From assembly GCF_044377035.1 (NCBI RefSeq), contig NZ_JBILJW010000001.1, positions 175,584-239,583 on the forward strand: a stretch of 64,000 nt of DNA, in the 5' to 3' direction. This stretch comes from Silanimonas sp044377035 (GTDB taxonomy: Bacteria; Pseudomonadota; Gammaproteobacteria; Xanthomonadales; Xanthomonadaceae). The notes below the pieces were generated by a model. It did not search any database and was not told the DNA's origin. It saw nothing but the letters and a program-made list of their open reading frames with translations. The translations under genes and the position numbers were made by a program. Positions 32,022 through 41,795 of this stretch are shown here, piece after piece (the first letter of the stretch is position 1; the number at the start of each line of letters is the position of its first letter).

Positions 32022-32236
32022 CGACCCGCTCCTTCATGCCGAACGCCAGTTCGTCGGCACCGCCCTACCAGCGCAAGGCCGAATCCGCACGCACGCTCAC
32101 CAGCGCGCACATCGACGCCCACCTCGCGGCCTTCGAAGCCGCTGGCGGCAAAGTGGAAGTGCTGGCCACCACCACGGTGCTGAAGCGCATCCAGGCCGAG
32201 CCGGTGACGGCGAAGCCGGAAGACGCCGCGAAGTAA
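32018..32236 (+). CDS. 72-residue hypothetical protein
   Basis: Starts MTTRSFMPNASSSAPPYQRK; the rest is one or two helices (HIDAHLAAFEAAGGKVEVL) and a Lys/Ala-rich end. No family recognised. Its start overlaps the YkgJ-type gene by ATGA and a strong terminator follows, so it is the last gene of the operon and very likely real. Confidence 0.7.
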   Translation: MTTRSFMPNASSSAPPYQRKAESARTLTSAHIDAHLAAFEAAGGKVEVLATTTVLKRIQAEPVTAKPEDAAK

Positions 32237-32251
32237 GCAGCGAACCGATCC

Positions 32252-32283
32252 GAAGCGCGCCCGAGGGGCGCGCTTCAAGTTTT
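32252..32283 (+). terminator. Strong rho-independent terminator
   Basis: Perfect arms gaagcgcgccc and gggcgcgcttc around a 3-base loop (32252-32276), followed by aagtttt. It ends the methyltransferase-YkgJ-72 aa operon. Its T-tail touches the stop codon of the convergent protease gene. Confidence 0.88.
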
Positions 32284-35200
32284 CAGCGCGCCGCGGGCGC
32301 GACGTCCTGCCCCGGCTGGTCCGGCGGCGGGATGCGCTGGGCCGGCCGTTGCACGACAGGTGACGCCGCGAGTTTCTCCTTCAGCATGGCGAGCGCGGTG
32401 TCGAGCTGGCGGTCGCGGCCGCCGTAGGATTCGCGCGGCAGGTTGTCGACTTCGACATCCGGGCTCACGCCGCGGCCCTCGATCAACCAGCGCCCATCGG
32501 CGCCGAACTGCCCGAACTCGGCGATGCGCGCGATGCCGCCGTCGCTGAGCCGGTTGCGGTCGGCGAGCCAGATGCCCGCACCGCTGGTGCGCGTTCCCAC
32601 CACGGGCCCGAGGCCCAGCGCTTTGACGCCGGCCGCAAAGGTTTCGCCGTCGGAGTAGGTGAGCGCGTCGGTCAGCACGACGAGGTGGCCACGGAAGCTC
32701 TGCTGCATGTTCCAGTACGGCGCCTGGCCCGGCGGCTGCCAGAAGGCCCAGGTGCGACGCAGCAGTGCGGCGATGATCCACGAATCGATGTTGCCGCCGC
32801 GGTTGCGGCGCACGTCGATGACGAGGCCTTCGCGATCCACGTTGGCGTAGAAGTCGCGCACGAAGCTGGCGATGTCGTTCGGGCCCATCGCCCGCAGGTG
32901 CAGGTAGCCGATGCGGCCCTCGCCCTCGCGCTCGACGGCCGCGATACGGCCCTGCACCCAGTCCGAGTAGCGCAGGGTGGCGTTGCGCACGGCATCCACC
33001 GGCACGACGACGGTGCGGATCTCACGGCCGTCGCGTCGCAGGTCCAGCAGCACCTGTTGCCCGGCTTGATGGTGCAAGGCGGCGGCGAGCTCGCCGGCAT
33101 GGCGCACGGCGCGGCCGTTGACGCTCGTGACGAGATCACCGTCGCGCGCATCCACGCCGGGCTGCGCCAGCGGCGAACGCTCCGACGGCAGTTCGGCATC
33201 GGTGCGGTAGATGCGGGCGATGCGCAGGCCCTCGGCCGTCTGTTCGAACGCGGCGCCCAGCATGGCCGGTGCGGCGGCCTCGGTATCGACCGGCAGTTCG
33301 CTGCCGCGCACCTGCGAATGCAGGATGCCGAGCGGCGCGATCATCTGGGCCAGCAGGTCATCGAGTTCGGCACGGTCGGTGACCCGCGCCAGCAGCGGTT
33401 CGTACTGCGCACGCACGGCGGCCCAATCGAGCCCGCGCATGCGGTCGTCGAAGCTGAAATCGCGGTGCATGCGCCAGGCGTCGTTGAACATCTGCGCCCA
33501 TTCGCGCGGCGGGTCGATGGGCAGGCGCCAGTCGGCCACGCGCACGATGTTCGGCGTGAGGTCGGGGGGCAGTTTCGGGCCAGCGTCGACGACCACGAGG
33601 ATCGGGTCGGTTTCGCCGCGGCGCTGCACGAAGCCGATCCGCTTGCGGTCGGCGCTGATCTGGGCGCTTCGCACTTCGCCGGCCAGAACCTCGAGCGTGC
33701 TGCCCTGCGCGGCGATGCCGAAGGATTTCAGCACGCCACGATCGCCCTCGCGGTCGAGCAGGTAGAGCCGGTCGGTGCCCACCAGCAATTCGCTGTAGTT
33801 GCCCGCCGGCACGGGGGCCTCGAACAGGCGCTGCGCGAGGCCCTCGATGACGATGGACGCCGCGCTAGCGGCATCGCTGCTGCCGCTTCCGTTGCCCTTC
33901 GCCGGCGCGGGTTCGGTGGCTGGGGCGAGTTCATCCGGCACGGCGAAGGGGAAGCGCAGGCCGGGCTGCAGGGCCAGCGCGTAGACCTTGCTGCGGCGGT
34001 CGAAGCCGGGACCAGTGTTGCGGTCGCCCCAGGGGCCGCTGGGCGAGGCGACGAAGGCGCGGTCGGACAGGAAGTAGAGCCAGCGGCCGTCCGCGGAGAA
34101 GCTCGGCGCGTACGAGACGTAGCGGTCGCTGGTAAGCACGGTGGGCGCGGCATCGCCGAGGCGGTAAAGCACGATCTGGTCGCGGCCGGCGCGGGTGTCG
34201 GCGCGCGAGAACACGAGGGCGCGGCTGTCCGGCGACCACGCGATGCGGCCGTACGGGTCGTCGCCGCCCCAGCGGCCGCGGTCGATGGTGGTGTTGCGGC
34301 CGCTGTCGAGGTCGAGCAGGTGCAGGGCGCCGGACTTGTCCGTGTGCGCGAGCTGCTGGCCGTCCGGCGACACCGAGAGGGTCCAGCGGTGGTGCGTGCC
34401 GTCCCGCGTGAGCGCTTTCGCGTCGCTCGAACCATCGGCGGCGAAGCGCCAGATCTCGGGGCGGCCGTCGGTGTCGGCGATGGCGTACACGTGGCGGCCG
34501 TTGGGCGAAAGCACGGCCTCGCGGGCGCGGTGCTGCGGCGGGATGGCGACTTCGACGCGGCGTCGCGGGCCGGGGCCGGCCAGCGCGACGCGGCCCCGCA
34601 CGGTCACGGCGAAACGGTCGCCCTGCGGGGCCAGCGAGGCCGATTCGAGGAAGCGCAGGGGCCGTTCCAACCAGCGTTCGCGGCGGCGTTCGAAGTCGGA
34701 GACGAGGGCGATGTCGAGCGCGCGGTCCTCGTTGCTGGCCGGGGTGTAGGCGTGCAGGTCGGCGCCGCGCTGGTAGACGACGCGCGTGCCGTCGGTGCGC
34801 GCGGCGCGCACGTCGAAGGGCGCGTGGCGGGTGTGCTGGCGGCGGTCGCTGCCGTCGGCCGCCATCGACCAGAGGTTGTCGTGGCCGTCCGCGTTGCCGA
34901 TGAAGTACCAGCGGCCATCCAGCCACATCGGGCTGTGCATGGCGCCGTCGGCATCGCTGCCGAGGCGGCGCGCTTCGGCGTCGGTGGACGGGTCGTAAAG
35001 CCACAGCTGGCCCATGGCGCCGCCACGGTAGCCGCGCGCGTTGTCGGCATTGATGTGTGCCCCGAAGCGCGTGAACAGCACGCGGCCGCGGTCGTCGAAG
35101 GCGGCCTGCTGCGCGTCGTGCAGGGGCAGTTCGCGGGTGGCGAGCGTGGCCGGATCGACGAGGCGCAGCACGCGGCGCAGGGCCGGGCCGACGAGGTCTT

Positions 35201-35579
35201 CGCTGCTGTACACCACCTCGCCCTGCGGCGACCAGCCGTGCACTTCGATGCGGCCGCCATCGAAGCTCAGGCGCTTCGGCAGGCCGCCGTCGATGGGCAT
35301 GGTGTAGACGTCGCCCGGCCCCTCGTACTGCCCGACAAAGGCGATGCGGCGGCCGTCCGGCGAAAGCGCGGAATGCGTTTCCTGCCCCACGTGCGTGGTG
35401 AGGCGTTGCGCTTCACCGCCGGCCAGCGGGGCCGACCACAGGTCGCCTTCGGCGGTGAACACCACCGTCTCGCCGTGCACGGCCGGGAAGCGGTAGTAGC
35501 CGGGCGTGGCGAGCGCGGGCAGGGCGGCAGCGAACAGGATGGCAGCCGCGAGGGCGCGGGCGGCGAACGGTCGGCGCAT
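32283..35579 (-). CDS. Tricorn-like S41 peptidase, secreted
   Basis: 1098 residues with signal peptide (MRRPFAARALAAAILFAAALPALA). The N-terminal two thirds is a beta-propeller pair with TolB-like repeats (LSPDGRRIAFVGQYEG, WSPDSRALVFSRAD). A C1 region, a PDZ domain (PGVDARDGDLVTSVNGRAV) and the S41 core follow. Tricorn-type catalytic residues can be placed: H754 (GILHSQV), S976 (DALTYSDGETF) and E1034 (WLIEGRGVSPD), with the same 58-residue S-to-E spacing as archaeal tricorn (S965, E1023). Predicted periplasmic peptide-degrading protease. It stands alone, with the DUF3228 gene divergent from it. Confidence 0.9.
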   Translation of the reverse strand: MRRPFAARALAAAILFAAALPALATPGYYRFPAVHGETVVFTAEGDLWSAPLAGGEAQRLTTHVGQETHSALSPDGRRIAFVGQYEGPGDVYTMPIDGGLPKRLSFDGGRIEVHGWSPQGEVVYSSEDLVGPALRRVLRLVDPATLATRELPLHDAQQAAFDDRGRVLFTRFGAHINADNARGYRGGAMGQLWLYDPSTDAEARRLGSDADGAMHSPMWLDGRWYFIGNADGHDNLWSMAADGSDRRQHTRHAPFDVRAARTDGTRVVYQRGADLHAYTPASNEDRALDIALVSDFERRRERWLERPLRFLESASLAPQGDRFAVTVRGRVALAGPGPRRRVEVAIPPQHRAREAVLSPNGRHVYAIADTDGRPEIWRFAADGSSDAKALTRDGTHHRWTLSVSPDGQQLAHTDKSGALHLLDLDSGRNTTIDRGRWGGDDPYGRIAWSPDSRALVFSRADTRAGRDQIVLYRLGDAAPTVLTSDRYVSYAPSFSADGRWLYFLSDRAFVASPSGPWGDRNTGPGFDRRSKVYALALQPGLRFPFAVPDELAPATEPAPAKGNGSGSSDAASAASIVIEGLAQRLFEAPVPAGNYSELLVGTDRLYLLDREGDRGVLKSFGIAAQGSTLEVLAGEVRSAQISADRKRIGFVQRRGETDPILVVVDAGPKLPPDLTPNIVRVADWRLPIDPPREWAQMFNDAWRMHRDFSFDDRMRGLDWAAVRAQYEPLLARVTDRAELDDLLAQMIAPLGILHSQVRGSELPVDTEAAAPAMLGAAFEQTAEGLRIARIYRTDAELPSERSPLAQPGVDARDGDLVTSVNGRAVRHAGELAAALHHQAGQQVLLDLRRDGREIRTVVVPVDAVRNATLRYSDWVQGRIAAVEREGEGRIGYLHLRAMGPNDIASFVRDFYANVDREGLVIDVRRNRGGNIDSWIIAALLRRTWAFWQPPGQAPYWNMQQSFRGHLVVLTDALTYSDGETFAAGVKALGLGPVVGTRTSGAGIWLADRNRLSDGGIARIAEFGQFGADGRWLIEGRGVSPDVEVDNLPRESYGGRDRQLDTALAMLKEKLAASPVVQRPAQRIPPPDQPGQDVAPAAR

Positions 35580-35676
35580 CGGCGAAGTCCGAAGGAGTCA
35601 GCCCGCATCTTCGCCCGAACCCCCGTGAAGCCGGCAAGTGCGGGTCGGCCGCCCATGGCTGGGTATGCTTTCGGGC

Positions 35677-36234
35677 ATGAGCATCGTCCTGACCGATTTC
35701 GCCAAACCCCGCCTGTTCCCGCGCGAGCCGCGCCGCAACACCATCCAGGACATCACGCCCGAAGCCTTCGTCGCGCATCTCAACACCGTGCCGCCGCTGA
35801 AGGTGTTGGACGGCTACGCGCCGTTCTGCAAGCTGCACGTGCACCGCAATTGGACGAGCACGCGCTGCCTCGTCGTGCCGATCACCGACGACAACCGCCA
35901 CTTGCTGCGCTCGGCCTACGAGGCGCGCACCAAGGCCGAGCTGCCGGTGCTGAACCGCTGGTTCGAAGACGTGGAGCCGCCGGTGGCCGACTACCTCGTG
36001 GTGATCCTCTACGACCGCGAGCAGATGGCGAAGGAGGGCACGCCGATCGACGCCGACTGGGGCATCGTCGGCTGCATGTACACCAGCGAGCCCGCCGAGA
36101 TCCCGATGGCGCCGATCACGATGATGCGCAACGCGCTGGGCGTGGACGAAGGCGGCAGCGGCGTGCCCATCGACCGCGAGGCGTATGCGAAAAGCGTGGC
36201 GTTCTGGGAACGCCACGCGAATTGGCGGGGGTAG
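35677..36234 (+). CDS. DUF3228 family protein
   Basis: 185 residues from the ATG at 35677 (MSIVLTDFAKPRLFPR). Soluble, with HVHRNWTSTRCLVVPITDDN and DWGIVGCMYTSEPAEIPMAPITMMRNALG, the conserved blocks of the uncharacterised DUF3228 family. No signal peptide. Function unknown. Divergent from the tricorn-like gene and convergent with the glucan locus. Confidence 0.82.
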   Translation: MSIVLTDFAKPRLFPREPRRNTIQDITPEAFVAHLNTVPPLKVLDGYAPFCKLHVHRNWTSTRCLVVPITDDNRHLLRSAYEARTKAELPVLNRWFEDVEPPVADYLVVILYDREQMAKEGTPIDADWGIVGCMYTSEPAEIPMAPITMMRNALGVDEGGSGVPIDREAYAKSVAFWERHANWRG

Positions 36235-36249
36235 GGCAGCCCGCCGCGT

Positions 36250-38115
36250 TCACTCGGCGGCCGGTGAGAGCCGCAGGATCGTGATGCTGCCGGGCGCGAA
36301 ACTCGGCTTCGCGTTGAGGTCGATGGCCCTGCCTTCCAACACGTCGTTTGCCCTCTGCGCGCCTTCGAGGCCTTGTTCGAAGCGCTCGCGCTCGAACACG
36401 AAGGGCGCACTGCCGCGGTTCACCACCACCATCACGGCCTCGTCGTCCGTGCGACGGAAGTACACGTACGCACCCTGCCGGGGCTGGTAGTGCAGGAAGC
36501 TGCCCTCGGCGATCGCCTTCGACTCCGCGCGCCAACGCAGCAGGCGGCGCATCCAGTCCTGCGTGGCGCGCTGTTCGGGGGTGAGGCCTTTGCCGGTGAA
36601 TGCGGATGCGGCATCGCCGGGCCAACCGCCGGGGAAGTTGCGGCGTGCGGCGATGTCGTCGCGCTCGACGGTGCTGGTCATCAGCACTTCGGTGCCGTAG
36701 TAGAACTGCGCGATGCGCGGCAGGGTGGCGACGAGGCCGAGGGCGACGCGCAGCGCGGCGGGGTCTTCGCGCAGCACGCTGAAGATGCGCGGCTTGTCGT
36801 GGTTGCCTTCGAACACGACGAGGCGCGACGGATCAGCGTAGAGCCGGTCGTTGCCGAGCATCTCGTGCACGCGGCCCATGCCGGTGGTGAAGCCCTCGGG
36901 CTCGGTGAGCGCCTTGCGGATGCCCTCGCTCAAGGGGAAGTCCATCAGGCTGGGCGTGCCCGGCACTTCGCCCGCCCAATCCATGCCGGGCAACTGCCAG
37001 TGCGCAACCACGGCCGGGTTGTTGCTCCATTCCTCGCCGACGATGGTGAAGCGCGGGTACTCGCGCAGGATGGCGCCGATCCAACCCTGCAGGAACGCCG
37101 TGTCGGAGTAACCGTAGGTGTCGACGCGCAGTCCGGAGAGATCGGCGTACTCGATCCACCAGATGGCGTTCTGGTCGAGATAGCGCGCCAGCACCGGGTC
37201 GCGCTGATCGAGGTCGGGCATGGTCGTGTGGAACCAGCCGTGTTGGAAGTTCTCGATGTCGACCTTCGGCGCGTAGGGGTCGGTGACGGCGGTGCGGCCG
37301 TGCTGCGTTTCGATGAATTGATTGCCGTTGCTGATCCAGGTCGGCGTGGGCGGGTCCTTGACCCAGGGGTGGTGGTGGCCGATGTGGTTCGGGACGATGT
37401 CCTGAATCACGCCAACGCCCTTGGCGCGTGCCATCGCGACAAAGTCGCGGTAGTCGGCGTTGCTGCCGAAACGCGGGTCGACGCGGTAGAGGTCGGTGAT
37501 GGCGTAGCCGTGGTACGAGTACGCGGGCTGGTTGTTCTCCACCACCGGCGTCGGCCAGACCATGGTGAAGCCCATGCCGGCGATGTAGTCGAGTGAATTC
37601 GCCAAGCCGGCGATGTCGCCGCCTTGTCGCGCGGCACCGTTGCCGAGTTCGGCGGCTTCCAGCATGCCGGGCACGCGGTCGTTCGATGGGTCGCCGTTCG
37701 CGAAGCGGTCCGGCATCAGGTTGAGGATGGCGTCCTTCGGGCCGAAGCCCTCGCGTTCGGCGCTGCCCACGCGACGCTCGGCCAGCGGCACCAGCACGCG
37801 GCGTTCGCCGTTGCGGCCAATGAAGCGCAGCACGATGTCGCCGGTCTTGGCGGCGGCATCGATGCGCAGATCGACGACGCGATAGTTCGGGCTCGCTAGC
37901 GCGCGATCCCCGATGCGAACCACGCCTTCCGGAAGTTCAACCGTCAGCGCATCGGCACCGATGCCCGGGCCGCTTACCAGCAGCTGCAGGTCGGGGTTCT
38001 TCATGCCCACCCACCACGAAGGCGGGAAGGCGCGCACCGCATCGTTCTGGGCCGCCATGGCCAAGCCCGGCAGCAGGAGCGTGACCAGCAGCAACACTCG
38101 AAGCGCGACGTTCAT
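36250..38115 (-). CDS. GH13 cyclomaltodextrinase/neopullulanase-like alpha-amylase, periplasmic
   Basis: 621 residues with a signal peptide (MNVALRVLLLVTLLLPGLAMA). An Ig-like N-terminal domain (about 25-120, like Cyclomaltodextrinase_N) precedes the GH13 barrel: DIVPNHIGH near 239-247, nucleophile D332 (GLRVDTYGYSD), acid/base E361 (FTIVGEEW) and FEGNHDKPRI. It cuts alpha-1,4-glucans or cyclodextrins to smaller sugars. Its ATG overlaps the transporter stop (TGATG), making it the last gene of a six-gene minus-strand operon. Confidence 0.9.
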   Translation of the reverse strand: MNVALRVLLLVTLLLPGLAMAAQNDAVRAFPPSWWVGMKNPDLQLLVSGPGIGADALTVELPEGVVRIGDRALASPNYRVVDLRIDAAAKTGDIVLRFIGRNGERRVLVPLAERRVGSAEREGFGPKDAILNLMPDRFANGDPSNDRVPGMLEAAELGNGAARQGGDIAGLANSLDYIAGMGFTMVWPTPVVENNQPAYSYHGYAITDLYRVDPRFGSNADYRDFVAMARAKGVGVIQDIVPNHIGHHHPWVKDPPTPTWISNGNQFIETQHGRTAVTDPYAPKVDIENFQHGWFHTTMPDLDQRDPVLARYLDQNAIWWIEYADLSGLRVDTYGYSDTAFLQGWIGAILREYPRFTIVGEEWSNNPAVVAHWQLPGMDWAGEVPGTPSLMDFPLSEGIRKALTEPEGFTTGMGRVHEMLGNDRLYADPSRLVVFEGNHDKPRIFSVLREDPAALRVALGLVATLPRIAQFYYGTEVLMTSTVERDDIAARRNFPGGWPGDAASAFTGKGLTPEQRATQDWMRRLLRWRAESKAIAEGSFLHYQPRQGAYVYFRRTDDEAVMVVVNRGSAPFVFERERFEQGLEGAQRANDVLEGRAIDLNAKPSFAPGSITILRLSPAAE

Positions 38116-39608
38116 CAGGGAGATTCCGTTGGGTGGTGGGGCGGGCGTTCGGAGACGAACATCCAGAACACGAAGGACAGCAGCAGGCTGGTGGCGAACA
38201 GCAGGAACACGCCGCGGTCGAGGTCGAGGGCTTCGGTGACCTTCACCAGCCCAGGGACGGCAAGCGCCGGCAGCACGAGGCTGGAGTTGAAGACCCCCAT
38301 GCTCATGCCCATCTGACGGCTGTCCACCGACTCGGAAAAGATCGCGAAGACGATGGAAATCAGCGACGACCAGCCGATGCCACAGAGCAGCATGCCGAGG
38401 TAGTAGAAGGCCTCGGTGGGCGGCGCCAGCGCGATCGCTGCGAAGGCGAGGGCCATGCTTCCCATCGCAGCACGATGCACGGCGACCTTGCCCCAGCGTT
38501 CGCACAGCGGCTTCAGCACCAGCACGGGAAGCAGGGCGCCGACCACGTTCATCAGCAGGAAGCCCACCGAGAGCACGCGGCCTGCGCTGTCGGCGGCGAC
38601 CGGCGCGGTATCGCTCCACATCGCATAGAAGGCATCGGCCATCAGCGGGCCGTCTGCACCGGCAACCACGACGTCGCGCACGTAGAAGAACGTCATCACG
38701 AACAGGGCTTGCACGCCGAGCCATGCGAAGCCATGCGCGAGCAGCACGGTGCCCAATCGATGCTCCGCGGAGGGACGAGCGCGGCCGCGCCACACCCGTG
38801 TCGCACCCCACACGATGCCGAGCACGAGCACCCCGACGAACAGCGGCAGAGCCCAGGCCGACAAGGCGTGATCGAGCAGGCTGCGGTCCACCGCCACGTA
38901 GGCGCCATAGATTGCAAAGCCGGCCATCGGCCAAAGCGCCTTGAAGGTCGAGACACCGCCGCGATCGTCCACGTCCGGCGCGAGCGCGGTCGGCGCGGTG
39001 GAGCGGGCTTCCTCGATGAAGAAGGCCGGAACCACCGTTAGGAGGAAGGTCACCGCCACCGTGGTGAGCAGCAGCACTTCGTTTCCGAACACGATGGAGA
39101 CCAGGTAGGCGCTGATGCCGAACACGCCGGACACCACCTGCATCCACGCGTAACCGCGCGTTCGGTGCGCGCCCTCGGGCGTTAGGTCGGCCACGAGCGA
39201 TCGCGCGGGGTTGAACGTGACATTGGTGGCGAGGTCATTCACCAATACGACGAACACGGCGACGGCGATCAGGCCGAGCCCGGTGGCGGCGGCGAGGGCA
39301 TCGAGATGGAGCAGGGCAAAGGTGCCCAGTGCTCCGGCCGTGCCGCCAGCGATGAGGTACGGACGCCGACGCCCCTCCAACCACCAGGTGCGGTCGCTCA
39401 TCCAGCCGACGATGGGCTGCACGAACAGGCCCATCAGCGGCCCCATCAGCCAGATCAGGGCGATGTTCTCGAGGTGCAGGTCGTAGCGCGTGCTCAGCAG
39501 CCAGGTCGTCGAGGCGACGGCGGACGAAAGGCAGAAGCCGATGGCCGCCGTGGGCAGGCTCAGCAGAATCAGGAAGCCATTGGACAAACGGCGCTGGGCC
39601 TCACGCAT
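38115..39608 (-). CDS. MFS sugar transporter (GPH/SLC45-like, maltose/sucrose type)
   Basis: 497 residues, 12 predicted helices. The loop GWMSDRTWWLEGRRRPYLIAG after the second helix is the MFS signature in the form seen in SLC45-like sucrose/maltose:H+ symporters. Predicted inner-membrane uptake of the di- or oligosaccharides released by the flanking glycosidases. A GTG at 39617, directly next to the previous stop, is an alternative start. Overlaps the downstream GH13 gene by one base. Confidence 0.85.
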   Translation of the reverse strand: MREAQRRLSNGFLILLSLPTAAIGFCLSSAVASTTWLLSTRYDLHLENIALIWLMGPLMGLFVQPIVGWMSDRTWWLEGRRRPYLIAGGTAGALGTFALLHLDALAAATGLGLIAVAVFVVLVNDLATNVTFNPARSLVADLTPEGAHRTRGYAWMQVVSGVFGISAYLVSIVFGNEVLLLTTVAVTFLLTVVPAFFIEEARSTAPTALAPDVDDRGGVSTFKALWPMAGFAIYGAYVAVDRSLLDHALSAWALPLFVGVLVLGIVWGATRVWRGRARPSAEHRLGTVLLAHGFAWLGVQALFVMTFFYVRDVVVAGADGPLMADAFYAMWSDTAPVAADSAGRVLSVGFLLMNVVGALLPVLVLKPLCERWGKVAVHRAAMGSMALAFAAIALAPPTEAFYYLGMLLCGIGWSSLISIVFAIFSESVDSRQMGMSMGVFNSSLVLPALAVPGLVKVTEALDLDRGVFLLFATSLLLSFVFWMFVSERPPHHPTESP

Positions 39609-39617
39609 GGCGAGCAC

Positions 39618-41795
39618 TCATGGGGCGAGGTTCCGGTTGGGCAATTCGAGTTGGCGTGCGTGGCGCAGACGCGCATCGGGGACGCCTGTGCGTGGCACGG
39701 CCTGGCCGTCGATGCGTGGGCCGTCGATGGTTGCCGTGGCGATGTCGAACGTCGCGCCGCCGCGGCCGCCATCAATGCGGGCTTGCGGCACCAGCGGCGC
39801 ACCGAGCGTCCATTCGGCGTGGCCGGGGCGGCTCGGGTAGAGGCCGAGCGTCGCCAGCACGTACCACGCACTCATCTGGCCGGCGTCGTCGTTGCCAACG
39901 ATGCCGTCCGGGGTGGCTCGATAGAAGCGACGCGCGATGTCGGCCACGTGCCGCTCGCCCTTGGTCGGCGCATCCGTCCACGTGTAGAGCCAGGCGATGT
40001 GGTGGCTGGGTTCGTTGCCGTGGGCGTACTGGCCGATCATCGCCTCCTGCCCGAGGTGCTTGTTCGGGTTCGGCATCGGCAGGGTGAAAAAGGTGTCCAG
40101 CCAAGCCTCGAGCGCGGCGCGTCCGCCGAGTTGTTCGCGGAAGCCGTCGGGGTCGTGCAGGGCTGGCGTCGCCGTGTACTGCCACGCATTGGCTTCGGTG
40201 AAGTCGCCCGGATTGTTCATCGGGCTGGTGGCTTCGGTCGGATCGAAGGGCGTGCGCCACGCGCCGGTGCTGTCGCGACCGCGCAGCGTTTTGCTCTCCG
40301 GATCGAACAGGGCCGTCCACGACGCGGCGCGGCGCTGGAAGCGCTCGGCCTCCTCGAGCCGCCCGAGGTGCCGCGCCACTTCGGCAACGGCGGCGTCGCC
40401 ATAGCCGTACTCGGCGGTCTTGCTCACCGATTCGCCGGGCGCGCGGTCGAAGGGCAGGTAGCCGTACTGGTCGAGCAAGGCCCAACTGCGCTGTGCCCAC
40501 GCCGGGGCGCCGGGGCGTTCGGCGGTGCTGGTTCGCAGCATGGCGGCGAAGGCCGCTTCCGCATCGATGCCCGGAAAACCCTTCGCGATCGCATCGCTGA
40601 TGACCGGCAGCGCGGGGTTGCCGATCATCGTGTGCGTCTCGCGGCCCCACGCCGTCCACAGCGGCAGGTAGCCCATCTGCCGCTCGTGCGCGAGAAGGGT
40701 GTTGACGAAGCCCGGCACGCGCTCGGGCACCACCAAAGTGAACAGCGGGTGCGAGGCGCGGAAGGTGTCCCACAGGCTCATCGTCGAGTAGTACACGCCG
40801 CCCGGGGCATCGATCACTTCGCCCTTCGGTCCACGCACGCGGCCATCCACGTCGGCGATCTGCGAGGGGTGCATCAGGCTGCGGTAAAGCGCGGAGTAGA
40901 AGATGCGCCGCTGCTCGGCCGGAGCATCGATAGCAACGCGAGAGAGCAGCGCGTTCCATGCGGCCTGCGCGTTGCGTTGCACAGCCTCGAAGTCGAGGCC
41001 GTCGGCGGTGGCGAGGTTCGCGGCTGCACCGTCTTCGTCGACGGTAGAGAGCGCGACGCGTACTTCGAGCGTGCGGCGCTCACCGAGCTCGAAAGCCAAC
41101 AGCAGGCGCGGCGCCTTCTCGCCGTCGCGCGCGGGCAAGACCTGCGAATCGGCAATGGGGTGATCGAAGCGCAGGGCAACACTGGCCTGGCGCTCGACCC
41201 AATTCGACGAATTCACGGTGGCGTGCAAGCCATCCGGGCGCATCGTGTAGTCCGCCGCCGTCACGCGCGGGCCGGGCTGGAAGCGCAAGCGATGCTGCAG
41301 ATCGACCAGCACCTGCACACGACCGCCGCGATCAAAGGTGTAGCGCTGCAGCGCGACGCGCTCAGTAGCCGTGAGTTCGACCAGGGCGGCGCGCTCATCC
41401 ACGCGCACGGCGTAGAAGCCGGGGCGGGCCACTTCCGTGGCTTTGCGGTAGCCGCTGTCGAAGGCGGTCGTCGATGTCGTCCACGCCGTGGCGCCGTTGG
41501 GCATCAACAGCACATCACCCAATTCCGGGATGCCCGCGCCGCTGATGTGCGTGTTGGAGAAACCAAGGATGCGCGGCGCGTCGTACTGGTAGCCGCTGCT
41601 GAAGCTCCAGCCTTCGTCGGCGTTATCAGGGCCGGGCTGCACCATGCCGAAGGGCATCAGCGCGCCGGGGAAGACGTGGCCTGTGCCTTTGGTCCCGATG
41701 CGCGGATCGACGTCGTCGATGCTGCCGGGGCGAAGATCGCTGGCGGACGCGACGACGGCGAACAGACCGAAGCAGAACGCGGCGAGGCACTTCAT
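39618..41795 (-). CDS. GH92 alpha-mannosidase-like glycosidase
   Basis: 725 residues from the ATG at 41795 with a signal peptide (MKCLAAFCFGLFAVVASA). Family marks: DPRIGTKGTGHVFPGALMPFG near the mature start, HGNEPSHHIAWLY (catalytic acid Glu) and GNDDAGQMSAWYV (Asp base pair). GH92 enzymes are calcium-dependent exo-alpha-mannosidases, so the locus may handle mannosides as well as glucans. Its ATG overlaps the stop of the TIM-barrel gene (ATGA). Confidence 0.9.
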   Translation of the reverse strand: MKCLAAFCFGLFAVVASASDLRPGSIDDVDPRIGTKGTGHVFPGALMPFGMVQPGPDNADEGWSFSSGYQYDAPRILGFSNTHISGAGIPELGDVLLMPNGATAWTTSTTAFDSGYRKATEVARPGFYAVRVDERAALVELTATERVALQRYTFDRGGRVQVLVDLQHRLRFQPGPRVTAADYTMRPDGLHATVNSSNWVERQASVALRFDHPIADSQVLPARDGEKAPRLLLAFELGERRTLEVRVALSTVDEDGAAANLATADGLDFEAVQRNAQAAWNALLSRVAIDAPAEQRRIFYSALYRSLMHPSQIADVDGRVRGPKGEVIDAPGGVYYSTMSLWDTFRASHPLFTLVVPERVPGFVNTLLAHERQMGYLPLWTAWGRETHTMIGNPALPVISDAIAKGFPGIDAEAAFAAMLRTSTAERPGAPAWAQRSWALLDQYGYLPFDRAPGESVSKTAEYGYGDAAVAEVARHLGRLEEAERFQRRAASWTALFDPESKTLRGRDSTGAWRTPFDPTEATSPMNNPGDFTEANAWQYTATPALHDPDGFREQLGGRAALEAWLDTFFTLPMPNPNKHLGQEAMIGQYAHGNEPSHHIAWLYTWTDAPTKGERHVADIARRFYRATPDGIVGNDDAGQMSAWYVLATLGLYPSRPGHAEWTLGAPLVPQARIDGGRGGATFDIATATIDGPRIDGQAVPRTGVPDARLRHARQLELPNRNLAP

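Noticed and set aside
32685..36284. 1199-codon plus-strand frame opposite the tricorn-like gene
   Set aside because: Shadow frame; the minus strand carries signal peptide, propeller, PDZ and S41 motifs.
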